Source: Bacteroidota bacterium
Lineage (GTDB): Bacteria > Bacteroidota > Bacteroidia > Bacteroidales > FEN-979
Length of the DNA: 64,000 bases
Reading direction: 5' to 3'
Assembly (NCBI GenBank): GCA_026391835.1
Contig: JAPLDF010000070.1
Location: forward strand, 1-64,000
Shown: positions 20,168 through 29,152 of the stretch, piece by piece
Layout: every line of letters starts with the position of its first letter
Position numbering within the stretch: the first letter of the stretch is position 1
Position numbers and translations under genes: made by a program
The notes under the pieces: model-generated
Told to the model about the DNA's origin: nothing
Database searches by the model: none
Seen by the model: only the letters and a program-made list of their open reading frames with translations

Positions 20168-23100
20168 TTATTTGGTTCTGTCAGGGAAAGGCGGCATGGC
20201 CGGCAACTCTTTCGGCCATGATTTAAGTTCCTCTTTCATCTCGTCGATGGCCTTGTTCAACTGCTGATCCTCGCCGGCATATTCTTTTGCAGGATCGTTG
20301 TCCACCTCTATGTCCGGATCAACTCCATGACCTTCGATGATCCAGCTTTTACCTTCCGTATCATAAGGAGCGAACTCAGGCCGCATCATCATGCCGCCAT
20401 CGATGAAGGGAAGCGTTCCCCTGATCCCGACCACGCCACCCCAGGTGCGCTTGCCTATCGCCTTGCCAATTTTCAGTTTTTTGAACTGGTATGGGAAAAG
20501 GTCTCCGTCTGATGCCGAATAGTTGTCGATGAGAATGCATTTGGGGCCCCAGACCATTTCAAGCCTACCGGGCGCAGTTTCAGTGTTTCTTGACATGGTC
20601 ATCATTGTCATTTCACGGTTGAGGCGTTCGATGATCATCGGGGAAACATTCCCGCCGCCATTTCCACGGTCATCAATGATCAGGGCACGTTTGGCCAGTT
20701 GCGGATAAAAATGCTTTACAAACTCGTTGAGCCCCTCAACACCCATGTCGGGAATGTGAATATATCCAACCTCCCCGTTCGTGGCCTCCGAGACCTTTTT
20801 TATGTTGTTCTGAACCCAGTTGTAATAGTACAGCCCGGCTTCATTGTCGGTAGGGACCACAATGACTTTCCGTGCACCGGCAACAGATGCGGTCGCATTC
20901 AGCGTCAATTCCACCTGGATATCGGCCCTGTTGACCAACGCCTCGCTGATGTCGTTCATCTCCTTCGTGGATTTCCCATTGATCGCCAGGATGAAATCGC
21001 CCTCTTTTGCATCCACCCCGACTTCGGTAAGTGGTGACCTGGCCTCTGATGTCCAGTTTTCACCCTTTAAAATCTTTGCAATTTTATAGTAACCTGATCC
21101 GTCACGTACTATTTTGGCACCCAGCAACCCCGTTTTGATGCGAACAGGTGCAGGCTTGTCGCCACCACCAACATATGAATGACCGATACTGATCTCGCCG
21201 ATCATTTCGCCGATGATGTAATTCAGGTCATTGCGGTTGTTCACATATGGCAACAACGGTTCATATTTTTTCTGGATGTTTTCCCAGTTTACCCCCTGCA
21301 TGTTTGGTGCGTAAAGAAAATATTTCATCTGCCGCCACGATTCATGATAAATCTGTGCCCATTCTGCTTTCAGGTCTACCATGACTTTCATGTTTGACAG
21401 GTCGATCCAGTCCTTCACCTCAATTTTTCCGCAGTACGGAATGTCGGTCACGGCATATTTGTTGCGATCTCCGACAAGGATCTTATTGTTATCGGCTGAA
21501 ATTTCATAAAGGCCATATTCGCCCAGGTTTGTTTCCTTCCGGTCGGCCAGGCAGTAGGTCATCAGGCCACCCGGGCGGCCATTGCGGCCACCTTTGATAT
21601 AGTAAAGGTTGTCGCCGATGCAGCTGACATTGAAATAGGTCCCAGCTTCAATGGGAAGAGCGAGGATGCGGTCAATAATTCCATCGGCATCAACCTTTAC
21701 GATGATCCTTTTATTGGATGCAGTGTCTGCCGGCTTATGATCGTTACTGCCATTTTTTTTGCCGTTTTTTACGGATGTATCGCCATCTTTGCCGGTTTTG
21801 CCGGAAACAGAATCTCCTGATTTGATGCCAACCTCATCATTGACCGGCGCAAACGGATTTGCCGTAGCCTTTGCCAGCGTGACAAGGTAGACTTTTGTCA
21901 TATCGGAATATGAGTGGTTCCATTCCGTCCAACTGTAGGTTGGGTTGAAATCGCGGTTTGAAGTAAAAACAATGTATTTGCCGTTATTGCTGAAGCTGGC
22001 ATCATCGGAATCGTACCATGTATCGGTAACTGCTGTTTTGGATTTGGTGGCCAGTTCATAAAGAAATATGCGGGAAGTTGCACGCCGGCTGGGGTAGGTG
22101 TACACAATCCATTTGCTATCGGGAGCCCAGTTGTAATTGGTAAACTCCGAGCTGGTGGCCTGGTCGGCAATCGTGATGGCTTTGGAATCGATATCAACAT
22201 ATTGGAGACGGAGCATCTTGTCGCTCCATAGTAGTTTTTTGCTGTCGGGCGACCAGGTGACTGTGTATTTGTAAGTGTCTGCATTTTTCGTGAGCTGCAG
22301 CGGCTCCGAAGATCCATCCTGTTTTTGAATGTAGATCTCGTCTTCACCCGTACGATCTGAAATAAATGCAATATATTGTCCGTTGGGCGACCAGGCAACA
22401 TCGCGGTCGTGAATGTCGGGTGTACCGGTGAGGTTCTTGGTGATCCCGGTTTTTGCCGGGATTGTCCATACATCACCGCGTGCATCCGCCGCAATCCTTT
22501 TTCCGTCGGGCGAAAGGGAAATTGTGTTGATGAACTTGCTGGCATCTTTCAACTGGTCGCGCCCGGTAATGAAATCACCTGCGATGCGGATGTTTAATTT
22601 TTCAGTTGCCTGGGAAGCAAAGTCATAGGTGTAGAGATACCCGCCATTTTCAAACACAATGGCATTGTCGCCAAGCGACGGAAACTTGATATCAAACTCC
22701 TTGAAATCGGTGATCTTCCTGGTATCCCTGGTTTTCGTGTCATAACAATAGAGGTTGGTAGGGCGCTCTCTTTCCGATAGGAAATATATTTTATCCCCGC
22801 TCCACATCGGGAACATGTCCTGGAAAATATTGCTGGTGATCTGTTCAGTTTGTTTTGACTTGAAATCGTAGACCCATATTTCATCGGCCATCCCTCCTTT
22901 GTAATACTTCCAGGTGCGGAATTCGCGAAAAACCCTGTTGTAAGCCAGCCTGGATTTGTCTGGAGAAAAGGAGCAAAACCCCCCGCAGGGCAGAGGCAGT
23001 TCTTCGGCCATGCCCCCATTGATACTGGCCAGGAAAAGCTGGCCTTTGAAATCGTTAAAAGTCTGTTTGCGCGAACGGAAAACAATGTTCTCGTTGTCTT

Positions 23101-23479
23101 TCCATGTCATCACGATGTTGTTTGGCCCCATGCGGTCAGAAATGTCATCCCGGCCAAGGGTAGCCGTATAGGTGAGGCGTTTCGGGCTTCCCCCTTCAGC
23201 AGGGATCAGGTACACTTCAGTATTCCCGTCGTACTGGCCTGTAAAGGCAATGTGTTTTCCATCGGGCGAAAAGCGGGCGAACATTTCATACCCGTTTTCA
23301 TCATTGGTAAGTTTCCTGGCCTGCCCACCGGTTTTATCAACAGTGTAAAGATCTCCTGCATAGGTAAATACAACCTGGTTTCCATGGATTGCGGGAAACC
23401 GCAGCAATCGCGCGTCATCCTGGGCCATGAGGGAGCCAAGCACGAAAGTAAGCATCAAGATCACTGTTAATTTTTTCAT
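20168..23479 (-). CDS. Tricorn-like S41 peptidase with signal peptide
   Basis: 1103 residues from the ATG at 23479, which gives a proper signal peptide (KKLTVILMLTFVLGSLMAQ); a longer reading upstream has no export signal and would overlap the -7 box. Residues about 25-545 hold TolB/WD40-like propeller blades (many FSPDGKHIAF and WSPNGQYIAF motifs). A hydrophilic Lys/Asp/Gly-rich linker follows at about 550-590, then a PDZ domain near 770-870 (EGDFILAINGKST), then the S41 protease domain with GNGGGN and the nucleophile region NYSASDGD near residue 988. In the family these enzymes degrade peptides; here it is exported, probably periplasmic or outer-membrane associated. Confidence 0.9.
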   Translation of the reverse strand: MKKLTVILMLTFVLGSLMAQDDARLLRFPAIHGNQVVFTYAGDLYTVDKTGGQARKLTNDENGYEMFARFSPDGKHIAFTGQYDGNTEVYLIPAEGGSPKRLTYTATLGRDDISDRMGPNNIVMTWKDNENIVFRSRKQTFNDFKGQLFLASINGGMAEELPLPCGGFCSFSPDKSRLAYNRVFREFRTWKYYKGGMADEIWVYDFKSKQTEQITSNIFQDMFPMWSGDKIYFLSERERPTNLYCYDTKTRDTRKITDFKEFDIKFPSLGDNAIVFENGGYLYTYDFASQATEKLNIRIAGDFITGRDQLKDASKFINTISLSPDGKRIAADARGDVWTIPAKTGITKNLTGTPDIHDRDVAWSPNGQYIAFISDRTGEDEIYIQKQDGSSEPLQLTKNADTYKYTVTWSPDSKKLLWSDKMLRLQYVDIDSKAITIADQATSSEFTNYNWAPDSKWIVYTYPSRRATSRIFLYELATKSKTAVTDTWYDSDDASFSNNGKYIVFTSNRDFNPTYSWTEWNHSYSDMTKVYLVTLAKATANPFAPVNDEVGIKSGDSVSGKTGKDGDTSVKNGKKNGSNDHKPADTASNKRIIVKVDADGIIDRILALPIEAGTYFNVSCIGDNLYYIKGGRNGRPGGLMTYCLADRKETNLGEYGLYEISADNNKILVGDRNKYAVTDIPYCGKIEVKDWIDLSNMKVMVDLKAEWAQIYHESWRQMKYFLYAPNMQGVNWENIQKKYEPLLPYVNNRNDLNYIIGEMIGEISIGHSYVGGGDKPAPVRIKTGLLGAKIVRDGSGYYKIAKILKGENWTSEARSPLTEVGVDAKEGDFILAINGKSTKEMNDISEALVNRADIQVELTLNATASVAGARKVIVVPTDNEAGLYYYNWVQNNIKKVSEATNGEVGYIHIPDMGVEGLNEFVKHFYPQLAKRALIIDDRGNGGGNVSPMIIERLNREMTMMTMSRNTETAPGRLEMVWGPKCILIDNYSASDGDLFPYQFKKLKIGKAIGKRTWGGVVGIRGTLPFIDGGMMMRPEFAPYDTEGKSWIIEGHGVDPDIEVDNDPAKEYAGEDQQLNKAIDEMKEELKSWPKELPAMPPFPDRTK

Positions 23480-23514
23480 TTTTTTAGTGTTTGGGATAAG
23501 CCAAAATGGAAAAA

Positions 23515-23522
23515 CAAAAATA
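23515..23522 (-). promoter_or_regulatory. -7 box of the Tricorn-like gene
   Basis: Minus strand TATTTTTG, 35 bases before the ATG at 23479. It falls inside the longer possible reading frame, which supports the shorter start. Confidence 0.5.
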
Positions 23523-23700
23523 TACAGAAAATCATTACTTTTTCCGATATTTCGGCGATTCCTGTTAATTACTTGATGACAATCACGTATGGACGTTCCA
23601 AAATTAGTTTGTATCTTTACCTTCAGGAGAGGATTGTCCGGAACGTCTTCCTGCATTATCTCTGAAACACATTGAATATCAAACATAAATAAAAAACATC

Positions 23701-24714
23701 ATGCAAATGAACCACCTGGCAGCCTGTATCACCGGATTGTTATTCTTCTGCCTCATCAGTTGTTCGAAAAAGGATGATACCCCAGCTGTCAGCAGTGTGT
23801 CTATACCTGTTTTGACCACCGACTCAGTTACCATGATCATCCACAATGCAGCAAATTGCGGAGGGACGATCACCTCCGACGGCGGTGCGGCCATCACCCG
23901 GCGCGGGGTTTGCTGGACAAAAACGCCTCTGCCGCTCCTTACCGACGATCATACAGAGGATGGAACCGGAACAGGTACCTATACAAGCAGGTTGACCGGG
24001 CTGGATACAAATACGCTATATTATGTAAGGGCCTATGCTTCAAATAGCAAGGGAACTGCATACGGTAACACCATGTCGTTCAAAACACTGAGGATCGTCA
24101 ACTATGGCGTGGCAACCGACATCGATGGCAATATATACCCGGTAGTGAAGATCGGCGGCCAGTTCTGGTTAAGCAAAAATCTTCGCGTCACCCATTACCG
24201 CAATGGCGATGCGATTCCGCATGTAACAGGCGACAACCAGTGGAAAGTACTGATAACAGGGGCTTACTGTGTATATGACAATGTCCAGGTCAATGACACA
24301 ACATACGGGAACATGTACAACTGGTATGCAGCCACCGACAGCCGTGGTATTTGTCCCGAAGGGTGGCATATCCCATCAAATGATGAGTGGAACAGCCTCG
24401 GGGCTTTCCTTGGAGGGAGCGGCATTGCCGGGGGAATGCTGAAATCGACCGGTACCCTCGAACAGGGCACCGGCTTGTGGTATGCCCCCAACACCGGGGC
24501 AACCAATTCCACAGGATTCACCGGGCTTCCCGGTGGCACCCGCTTCAATTACGGCTCGTTTTATTCCATCGGTAACCTTGGGAATTTCTGGTCCTCTTCA
24601 GATTCTTCCTCTGTCAATGCCTGGAATTATATTCTCGATGCCAACAACGGGGAACTGGTCCGTACCTATAACTTCAAAACCTTCGGCTTTTCGCTGCGCT
24701 GCTGTAAGGATTGA
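23701..24714 (+). CDS. FISUMP-domain lipoprotein
   Basis: 337 residues. A lipoprotein signal peptide ends at the lipobox LISC (Cys21), so the protein is membrane anchored. Residues about 35-133 look like one fibronectin-III-type domain (TLYYVRAYASNSKG). Residues 138-337 are a FISUMP domain: GQFWLSKNLRV, CPEGWHIPS, GTRFNYGSFY and the terminal RCCKD. It is a small relative of the C-terminal domains of the giant genes at 3143-16599. A weak promoter-like TATCTTTA lies about 85 bases upstream. It is flanked by minus-strand genes on both sides. Role unknown; an ATG two codons downstream (23707) is an alternative start. Confidence 0.85.
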   Translation: MQMNHLAACITGLLFFCLISCSKKDDTPAVSSVSIPVLTTDSVTMIIHNAANCGGTITSDGGAAITRRGVCWTKTPLPLLTDDHTEDGTGTGTYTSRLTGLDTNTLYYVRAYASNSKGTAYGNTMSFKTLRIVNYGVATDIDGNIYPVVKIGGQFWLSKNLRVTHYRNGDAIPHVTGDNQWKVLITGAYCVYDNVQVNDTTYGNMYNWYAATDSRGICPEGWHIPSNDEWNSLGAFLGGSGIAGGMLKSTGTLEQGTGLWYAPNTGATNSTGFTGLPGGTRFNYGSFYSIGNLGNFWSSSDSSSVNAWNYILDANNGELVRTYNFKTFGFSLRCCKD

Positions 24715-24773
24715 CAATGCGCGCCGCACTGCGCCACGTTCATGGTTCCAGGGCTTTCCCGCCGGACATATTT

Positions 24774-27116
24774 TCAGAATTCAACTTTATAACTCAAGAA
24801 GGGTACCACTCCCATTGAAACCACAGGCTCAGCGGATTGATTGTAATCATTGTAGATGTATCCTGAAGGTGGTTTCTGGTTCAACAGGTTTTTTACCTGG
24901 ATTGCCCATACGCCCGAAAATTTCCGGTGATTGGTCCGGTAGGTCAAGGTAAGATCAATGTAGTAAAAATCCGGAAGCCGCTCTTTATATGCCAGGGCCT
25001 CATTAAGTACTTCCTGATGCTGCAGTTTCGATTGCTCAAGGTTTATCGGAACATAATATTCGCCACCGGTAAGGGAGGTTTTCAGGTTTAGCCCGAGAAT
25101 GTTTTTCTTCCGGATGGTCCACTCTTTTCCGGCGACAATGTTGACCACATAATTCGAGTTGTACCTTGTATTCCGTTCTATCCCGTCGCCGCCTTTGTAT
25201 TTCGAATCAAAAAGCGAGACAGTGACCAGGTAATAATATTGTCTGGTGAGAAATTTTTCAAGCGTGATATCAATGCCGGCATTCCGCCCGGTGCCGTCAT
25301 TGACAAAAGTATCGCTGTAAAAGCCACCATTGCTGTTGATCAGCGAATAATAATTTCCCGGGATCACGGGAACATCATACAGAAGCTGGTAATATCCCTC
25401 CACTTTCAGTCGGAGCGCGGGCCGGATTGTGTAATCATAACCCAATACAAAATGGTGCGACCGGCTGAAGTCAAGTTTCCTGTTTGGCTGAACATTTTGT
25501 TCGGGGGTAACCTGTATCCCGGTGAGATAAAGCCCGATATCCTCGGTTTGTGCGTGTTTTCCATAACCGATGGTGAAAGCATGATCACGAGCCGGCTGCC
25601 AGCGGACTGCAATACGGGGTTCGATCGCATAATGGCGGTTCAGCAGGAAATACTGCACATGAAGCCCGGCATTGATGGCAATGTTGCCTGTGATCTCAAT
25701 TTTCGATTCGCTGTAGCACTGGACCAGGTCAGTATTGCCGCGCCCTTCGTAAACCTCTGAAAAAGATCCCACAGATGGATTCACTGCCTTTATGTCGCTG
25801 TTGTAAAAAATCCGTGCATAGGTAAGACCGGTTCGGTTGGTGTGCTTTGGGCCAAATTTATGGTTGAAGGTTGTTCCGCCTGTAAAACGATAATTTTTTT
25901 GTTTCACGCTATCCTGAGGCTGAATGGTATAGGATGGGGTAAGATAGCCGTTGTCAAAAGCGATGCTGTTATAGGTTCCCGACAGAAACGACCTTAGGAA
26001 ACTTTTTCGTGAAAAGGCGACCTGGTGGGAAAGCGACAGGGCCCCCATATTGTTGTTGAGCATTGATTTTGTGCGGTCCTCCAGGGTTTGCCATTGTGCA
26101 GAATCTTTTTCCGGGATGAATTTCGACCGCGAGATACCGCCTATTCCCACAATTGAAAATGTACCCGCTTTCCCGGCCGGCAGGTTGATTTTAAATGACA
26201 GGTCCTGGTATGAGGGGATCTTATTCTTCATGCCGGGGTCGATGTATTGCAAAAATGCCAGGATGGAATAACGATAGTTAAAAAGATAGGAGGCGCCGCT
26301 TTTCCTGGAAAAAGGACCCTCAGCTGATACGTCAAGCCCCTGGATCCCGACCTGCAGGGCAAATTCGTGCCTGGTATTGTTTCCGTTGCGGAAACGCATG
26401 TCGAAAACCCCCGAGAGTGCATTGCCGTATTCAGCCGGGAAAGCGGCCGTGTAAAAGTCGGAGTTGCTGAGCACCTGGCTGCTGAACATGGTCAGCCCTC
26501 CGCCGGAGGTGCCAACATAGGCGTAATGGTTGGGGTTGGGAATGTCAACACCATCCACCCGCCACAGCAATCCCTTTGGCGAATTTCCACGGATGACGAT
26601 CTGGTTGGAATTCACATCTGCGCTTGAGGCAACCCCGGCAAAATTTGAAACAGCCCGCATGGGGTCGTCAGCAGAACCCGCATAACGACGGCTTTCCTCG
26701 ACAGAAAAAGATCTTGCGCTTACCATGGCCATGGAATTCACCGGTTTGTCCTTATCAACCGTTGCTTTGATTTCGACCTCGCGGGCGGCAAATACCTCCT
26801 CCGGGAGTTCTACGGAGAGGAACACCTCCTTGCCCGAACTTACCATGATCCCTGGCCTGATGACGGTTTTGTAACCAATATAGCTGATTTTAAAGGATTG
26901 GCGCCCGACCGGGACCTTTTCCATCACGAAATATCCTTCTGCATTTGTGGTAGATCCTGTAAGCGGGGTTGAATTCAGCAGGATCACATTTGCACCGGGC
27001 AAACCTGATTTTGAATCAAAGTCTGTTACTCTTCCGCGCACAGTCTGCATGGGTGTCTGCGCAAACATAGAAATTGAAATAATGGAAATGATGACCAGCA
27101 TGAAGTTTCTTCTCAT
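24774..27116 (-). CDS. TonB-dependent receptor with carboxypeptidase-regulatory-like domain
   Basis: 780 residues. Signal peptide 1-19 (SMFAQ). Residues about 25-110 are a carboxypeptidase-regulatory-like beta-sandwich (VRGRVTDFDSKSGLPGANV). A plug domain lies at about 140-240 (VIRGNSPKGLLWRVDGVDIP) and a 22-strand outer-membrane barrel fills the rest, ending in a terminal aromatic residue (YKVEF). It lacks the N-terminal STN signalling domain that regulated receptors carry, although it is the last gene of a sigma/anti-sigma operon whose third gene has one. It lies 21 bases downstream of the GIN-domain gene. Substrate unknown. Confidence 0.88.
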   Translation of the reverse strand: MRRNFMLVIISIISISMFAQTPMQTVRGRVTDFDSKSGLPGANVILLNSTPLTGSTTNAEGYFVMEKVPVGRQSFKISYIGYKTVIRPGIMVSSGKEVFLSVELPEEVFAAREVEIKATVDKDKPVNSMAMVSARSFSVEESRRYAGSADDPMRAVSNFAGVASSADVNSNQIVIRGNSPKGLLWRVDGVDIPNPNHYAYVGTSGGGLTMFSSQVLSNSDFYTAAFPAEYGNALSGVFDMRFRNGNNTRHEFALQVGIQGLDVSAEGPFSRKSGASYLFNYRYSILAFLQYIDPGMKNKIPSYQDLSFKINLPAGKAGTFSIVGIGGISRSKFIPEKDSAQWQTLEDRTKSMLNNNMGALSLSHQVAFSRKSFLRSFLSGTYNSIAFDNGYLTPSYTIQPQDSVKQKNYRFTGGTTFNHKFGPKHTNRTGLTYARIFYNSDIKAVNPSVGSFSEVYEGRGNTDLVQCYSESKIEITGNIAINAGLHVQYFLLNRHYAIEPRIAVRWQPARDHAFTIGYGKHAQTEDIGLYLTGIQVTPEQNVQPNRKLDFSRSHHFVLGYDYTIRPALRLKVEGYYQLLYDVPVIPGNYYSLINSNGGFYSDTFVNDGTGRNAGIDITLEKFLTRQYYYLVTVSLFDSKYKGGDGIERNTRYNSNYVVNIVAGKEWTIRKKNILGLNLKTSLTGGEYYVPINLEQSKLQHQEVLNEALAYKERLPDFYYIDLTLTYRTNHRKFSGVWAIQVKNLLNQKPPSGYIYNDYNQSAEPVVSMGVVPFLSYKVEF

Positions 27117-27137
27117 TTTCTTTATTTTTAAATCATG

Positions 27138-27857
27138 TTAAAGGTGCTTTACACTACCGGAACCTGAAATATGCGTGGTGATGGCTGGCGTTCCGGAATA
27201 CCATACATTCCCGCTTCCGGATATTGTTGCATCGAGATGACTGGTAACCTTAACATAGGTATTTCCTGATCCGCTTGTTCTTGTATAGGCAGATTCAGCC
27301 CCGACACTTCGAAGGTCGATGGTGCCGCTACCGCTTATATTCAGATCTTCATTGGTGACAGACCCCGAAGATGCCGTGATACTGCCTGAACCACTGATGG
27401 ATGAGGTAAGGTGCCTGGCGTTCAGCGATGAGATGTTGATACTTCCACTACCGCTGACGGTGGTTGACAATTCATCAAGGTTCCATGGCGAATCGCAGTA
27501 TAGATCACCGGAACCGCTCACTTCAAGTCCAGCTACATCTGGAGCTGAAATATAAACGACAATTGGTTCATGACTTCCCAGAATCACTCCATTTTTCACC
27601 TTTACAACAAGTTGATTATCTTCAATATGGGTGATTATTTCCCTGAGGATATTTTCCTGCCCGCTAACCCGGAGGCTGTAGGTTGCATCCGGTGTAAAGT
27701 ATAGGGTAGCCGACAGGTCCAGGCCTATTTTGGAAAATGTTCCGGAACTTCGTGTTTCCGTGATAACTTCACCTTTCCCTTTTATTTTTTCACAAGATGT
27801 GAAGAGTGTGACAGTCAGGAGCGCCATGATAGCGGTAAAAATCATTTTTGTTTTCAT
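27138..27857 (-). CDS. GIN-domain (DUF2807) lipoprotein
   Basis: 239 residues with a lipoprotein signal and lipobox LFTSC (Cys22). The remainder is a DUF2807/GIN putative auto-transporter adhesin-like domain: a beta-helix-like run of short repeats with the signature SGSG at about ten positions (EVSGSGDL, TVSGSGSI, SISGSGSI and so on). The family is widespread in Bacteroidota and its function is poorly known. It sits between the surface-repeat genes and the TonB receptor in the sigma-factor operon (84 and 21 base gaps). Confidence 0.88.
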   Translation of the reverse strand: MKTKMIFTAIMALLTVTLFTSCEKIKGKGEVITETRSSGTFSKIGLDLSATLYFTPDATYSLRVSGQENILREIITHIEDNQLVVKVKNGVILGSHEPIVVYISAPDVAGLEVSGSGDLYCDSPWNLDELSTTVSGSGSINISSLNARHLTSSISGSGSITASSGSVTNEDLNISGSGTIDLRSVGAESAYTRTSGSGNTYVKVTSHLDATISGSGNVWYSGTPAITTHISGSGSVKHL

Positions 27858-27941
27858 AATTAGCTATTTGTTTGAAATTGTGATAGTTGAATAAGATAAC
27901 CTCTTTCAGGAATTTTGAGTTGAATAACCCGTGGAACTAGC

Positions 27942-29075
27942 TTATAACCTTATTCCCGCTGATATTCCCGGGTACATTTTAACATTGATATGATCATCAT
28001 AGGTCTCATCAAATACCGACCACGGGGCAATGTGCCGGACGACAATATCACCATACTCATCCGTAATGTCTGAAACAGCAGCATTCCATGATAATCCGGC
28101 AAATATGGTAAGGTGTTTCGCAAATTTCCATGAAGCGGTAACGTGGATTTTATTCAGCAGGTTTAGCTGATTGGTGAACCATTCTCCTTCGTTTACCTGG
28201 TAGGAGATCATATCTATTGAGATTCCGGCTTTTTTGCCGACAGGTATGAAACTGCCCACTCCATACCCCCAGGCGAACAGGGAGAGTCCGTCACGTGTCC
28301 CTCCGCCTATTGAGAGTATGTTGTAGAACTGCCGTGTTCCGGTTTTAAAACTCATCACGCCATAAAGCGTCTCGGTAACACCAATTTCCAAAGCGGAATA
28401 ACCATTCTTTACGAAACTGAGAAATCCGATGGGAACTCCCTTTTCAAGGGAATCTGTATAGTTGAGGAACCCGATCTGGACGCCATTCAGTTTTCCGGTA
28501 TAGTTAAAAAATCCTGCTACCTGTGCTCCGGAACACTTTTTTGCAACAATATTTATAAATCCTGCAATCTGGAATCCCTTGTTGTTTCCGGAAACAATAT
28601 TTGAGAAACCGCTGAACTGGGTGACTTTTGTTCCTGAAGCATAGTTGAGCAGGCCTCCTGACTGTAAGCCTGATGTTGTATCGGCATTGATGTTTACAAG
28701 ACCTGAAGTTTGAAAACCATTAACTTTACCGGCATTGATGTTAACGAGTCCTGCGAACTGGGCGCCAATGGCATTTCCTGATATTATGTTGAACAAGCCG
28801 GAGAACTGGGCTCCGCGGAGATCACTTTTTAACACGCTCCCCAGTCCGGAAAATTCAACACCGTGGATACCTCCGGCAAAACCTGCAAGGATGTTGATGG
28901 AAAATTTATTTATTCTATTCCAGGAGTCGAGTCCGTTGCTGCTCAGTGGTGTTATAAACCCGATCTGAAAGGTATGGACTTTCATGGTTGCTGAATCTTG
29001 TGCATTCAGGCTGAGCGATGCAATGAATAGCATGGCGATTGCCGCAATGGCAATCTTTTTCATCTTTTTTATCAT
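27942..29075 (-). CDS. LA_2272-type surface-repeat protein (short paralogue)
   Basis: 377 residues from the ATG at 29075; an ATG at 29063 (KKIAIAAIAM) is equally plausible. Signal peptide cleaved near LNAQ. Residues about 55-225 consist of roughly ten 15-17-residue repeats of the form GxQhxGLhNhxxxxhx (for example GAQFAGLVNINAGKVN), as in LA_2272-type surface-repeat proteins. The C-terminal 140 residues look like amphipathic outer-membrane strands (FKTGTRQFYNIL, WKFAKHLTIFAG). It aligns with the C-terminal half of the upstream gene product and lacks its STN and regulatory-like domains, so the two probably arose by duplication. Function unknown. Confidence 0.8.
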   Translation of the reverse strand: MIKKMKKIAIAAIAMLFIASLSLNAQDSATMKVHTFQIGFITPLSSNGLDSWNRINKFSINILAGFAGGIHGVEFSGLGSVLKSDLRGAQFSGLFNIISGNAIGAQFAGLVNINAGKVNGFQTSGLVNINADTTSGLQSGGLLNYASGTKVTQFSGFSNIVSGNNKGFQIAGFINIVAKKCSGAQVAGFFNYTGKLNGVQIGFLNYTDSLEKGVPIGFLSFVKNGYSALEIGVTETLYGVMSFKTGTRQFYNILSIGGGTRDGLSLFAWGYGVGSFIPVGKKAGISIDMISYQVNEGEWFTNQLNLLNKIHVTASWKFAKHLTIFAGLSWNAAVSDITDEYGDIVVRHIAPWSVFDETYDDHINVKMYPGISAGIRL

Positions 29076-29152
29076 CAGGTAAAGTGTTTGGTTTATCTGA
29101 TGACAACCAAAACACTGATTACCCCTATCAGGAAAGAAAAAAAAATGAAAAA

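Noticed and set aside
23480-23686. 69-residue N-terminal extension of the Tricorn-like protease
   Set aside because: It has no export signal, contains the -7 box, and the ATG at 23479 starts a typical signal peptide.
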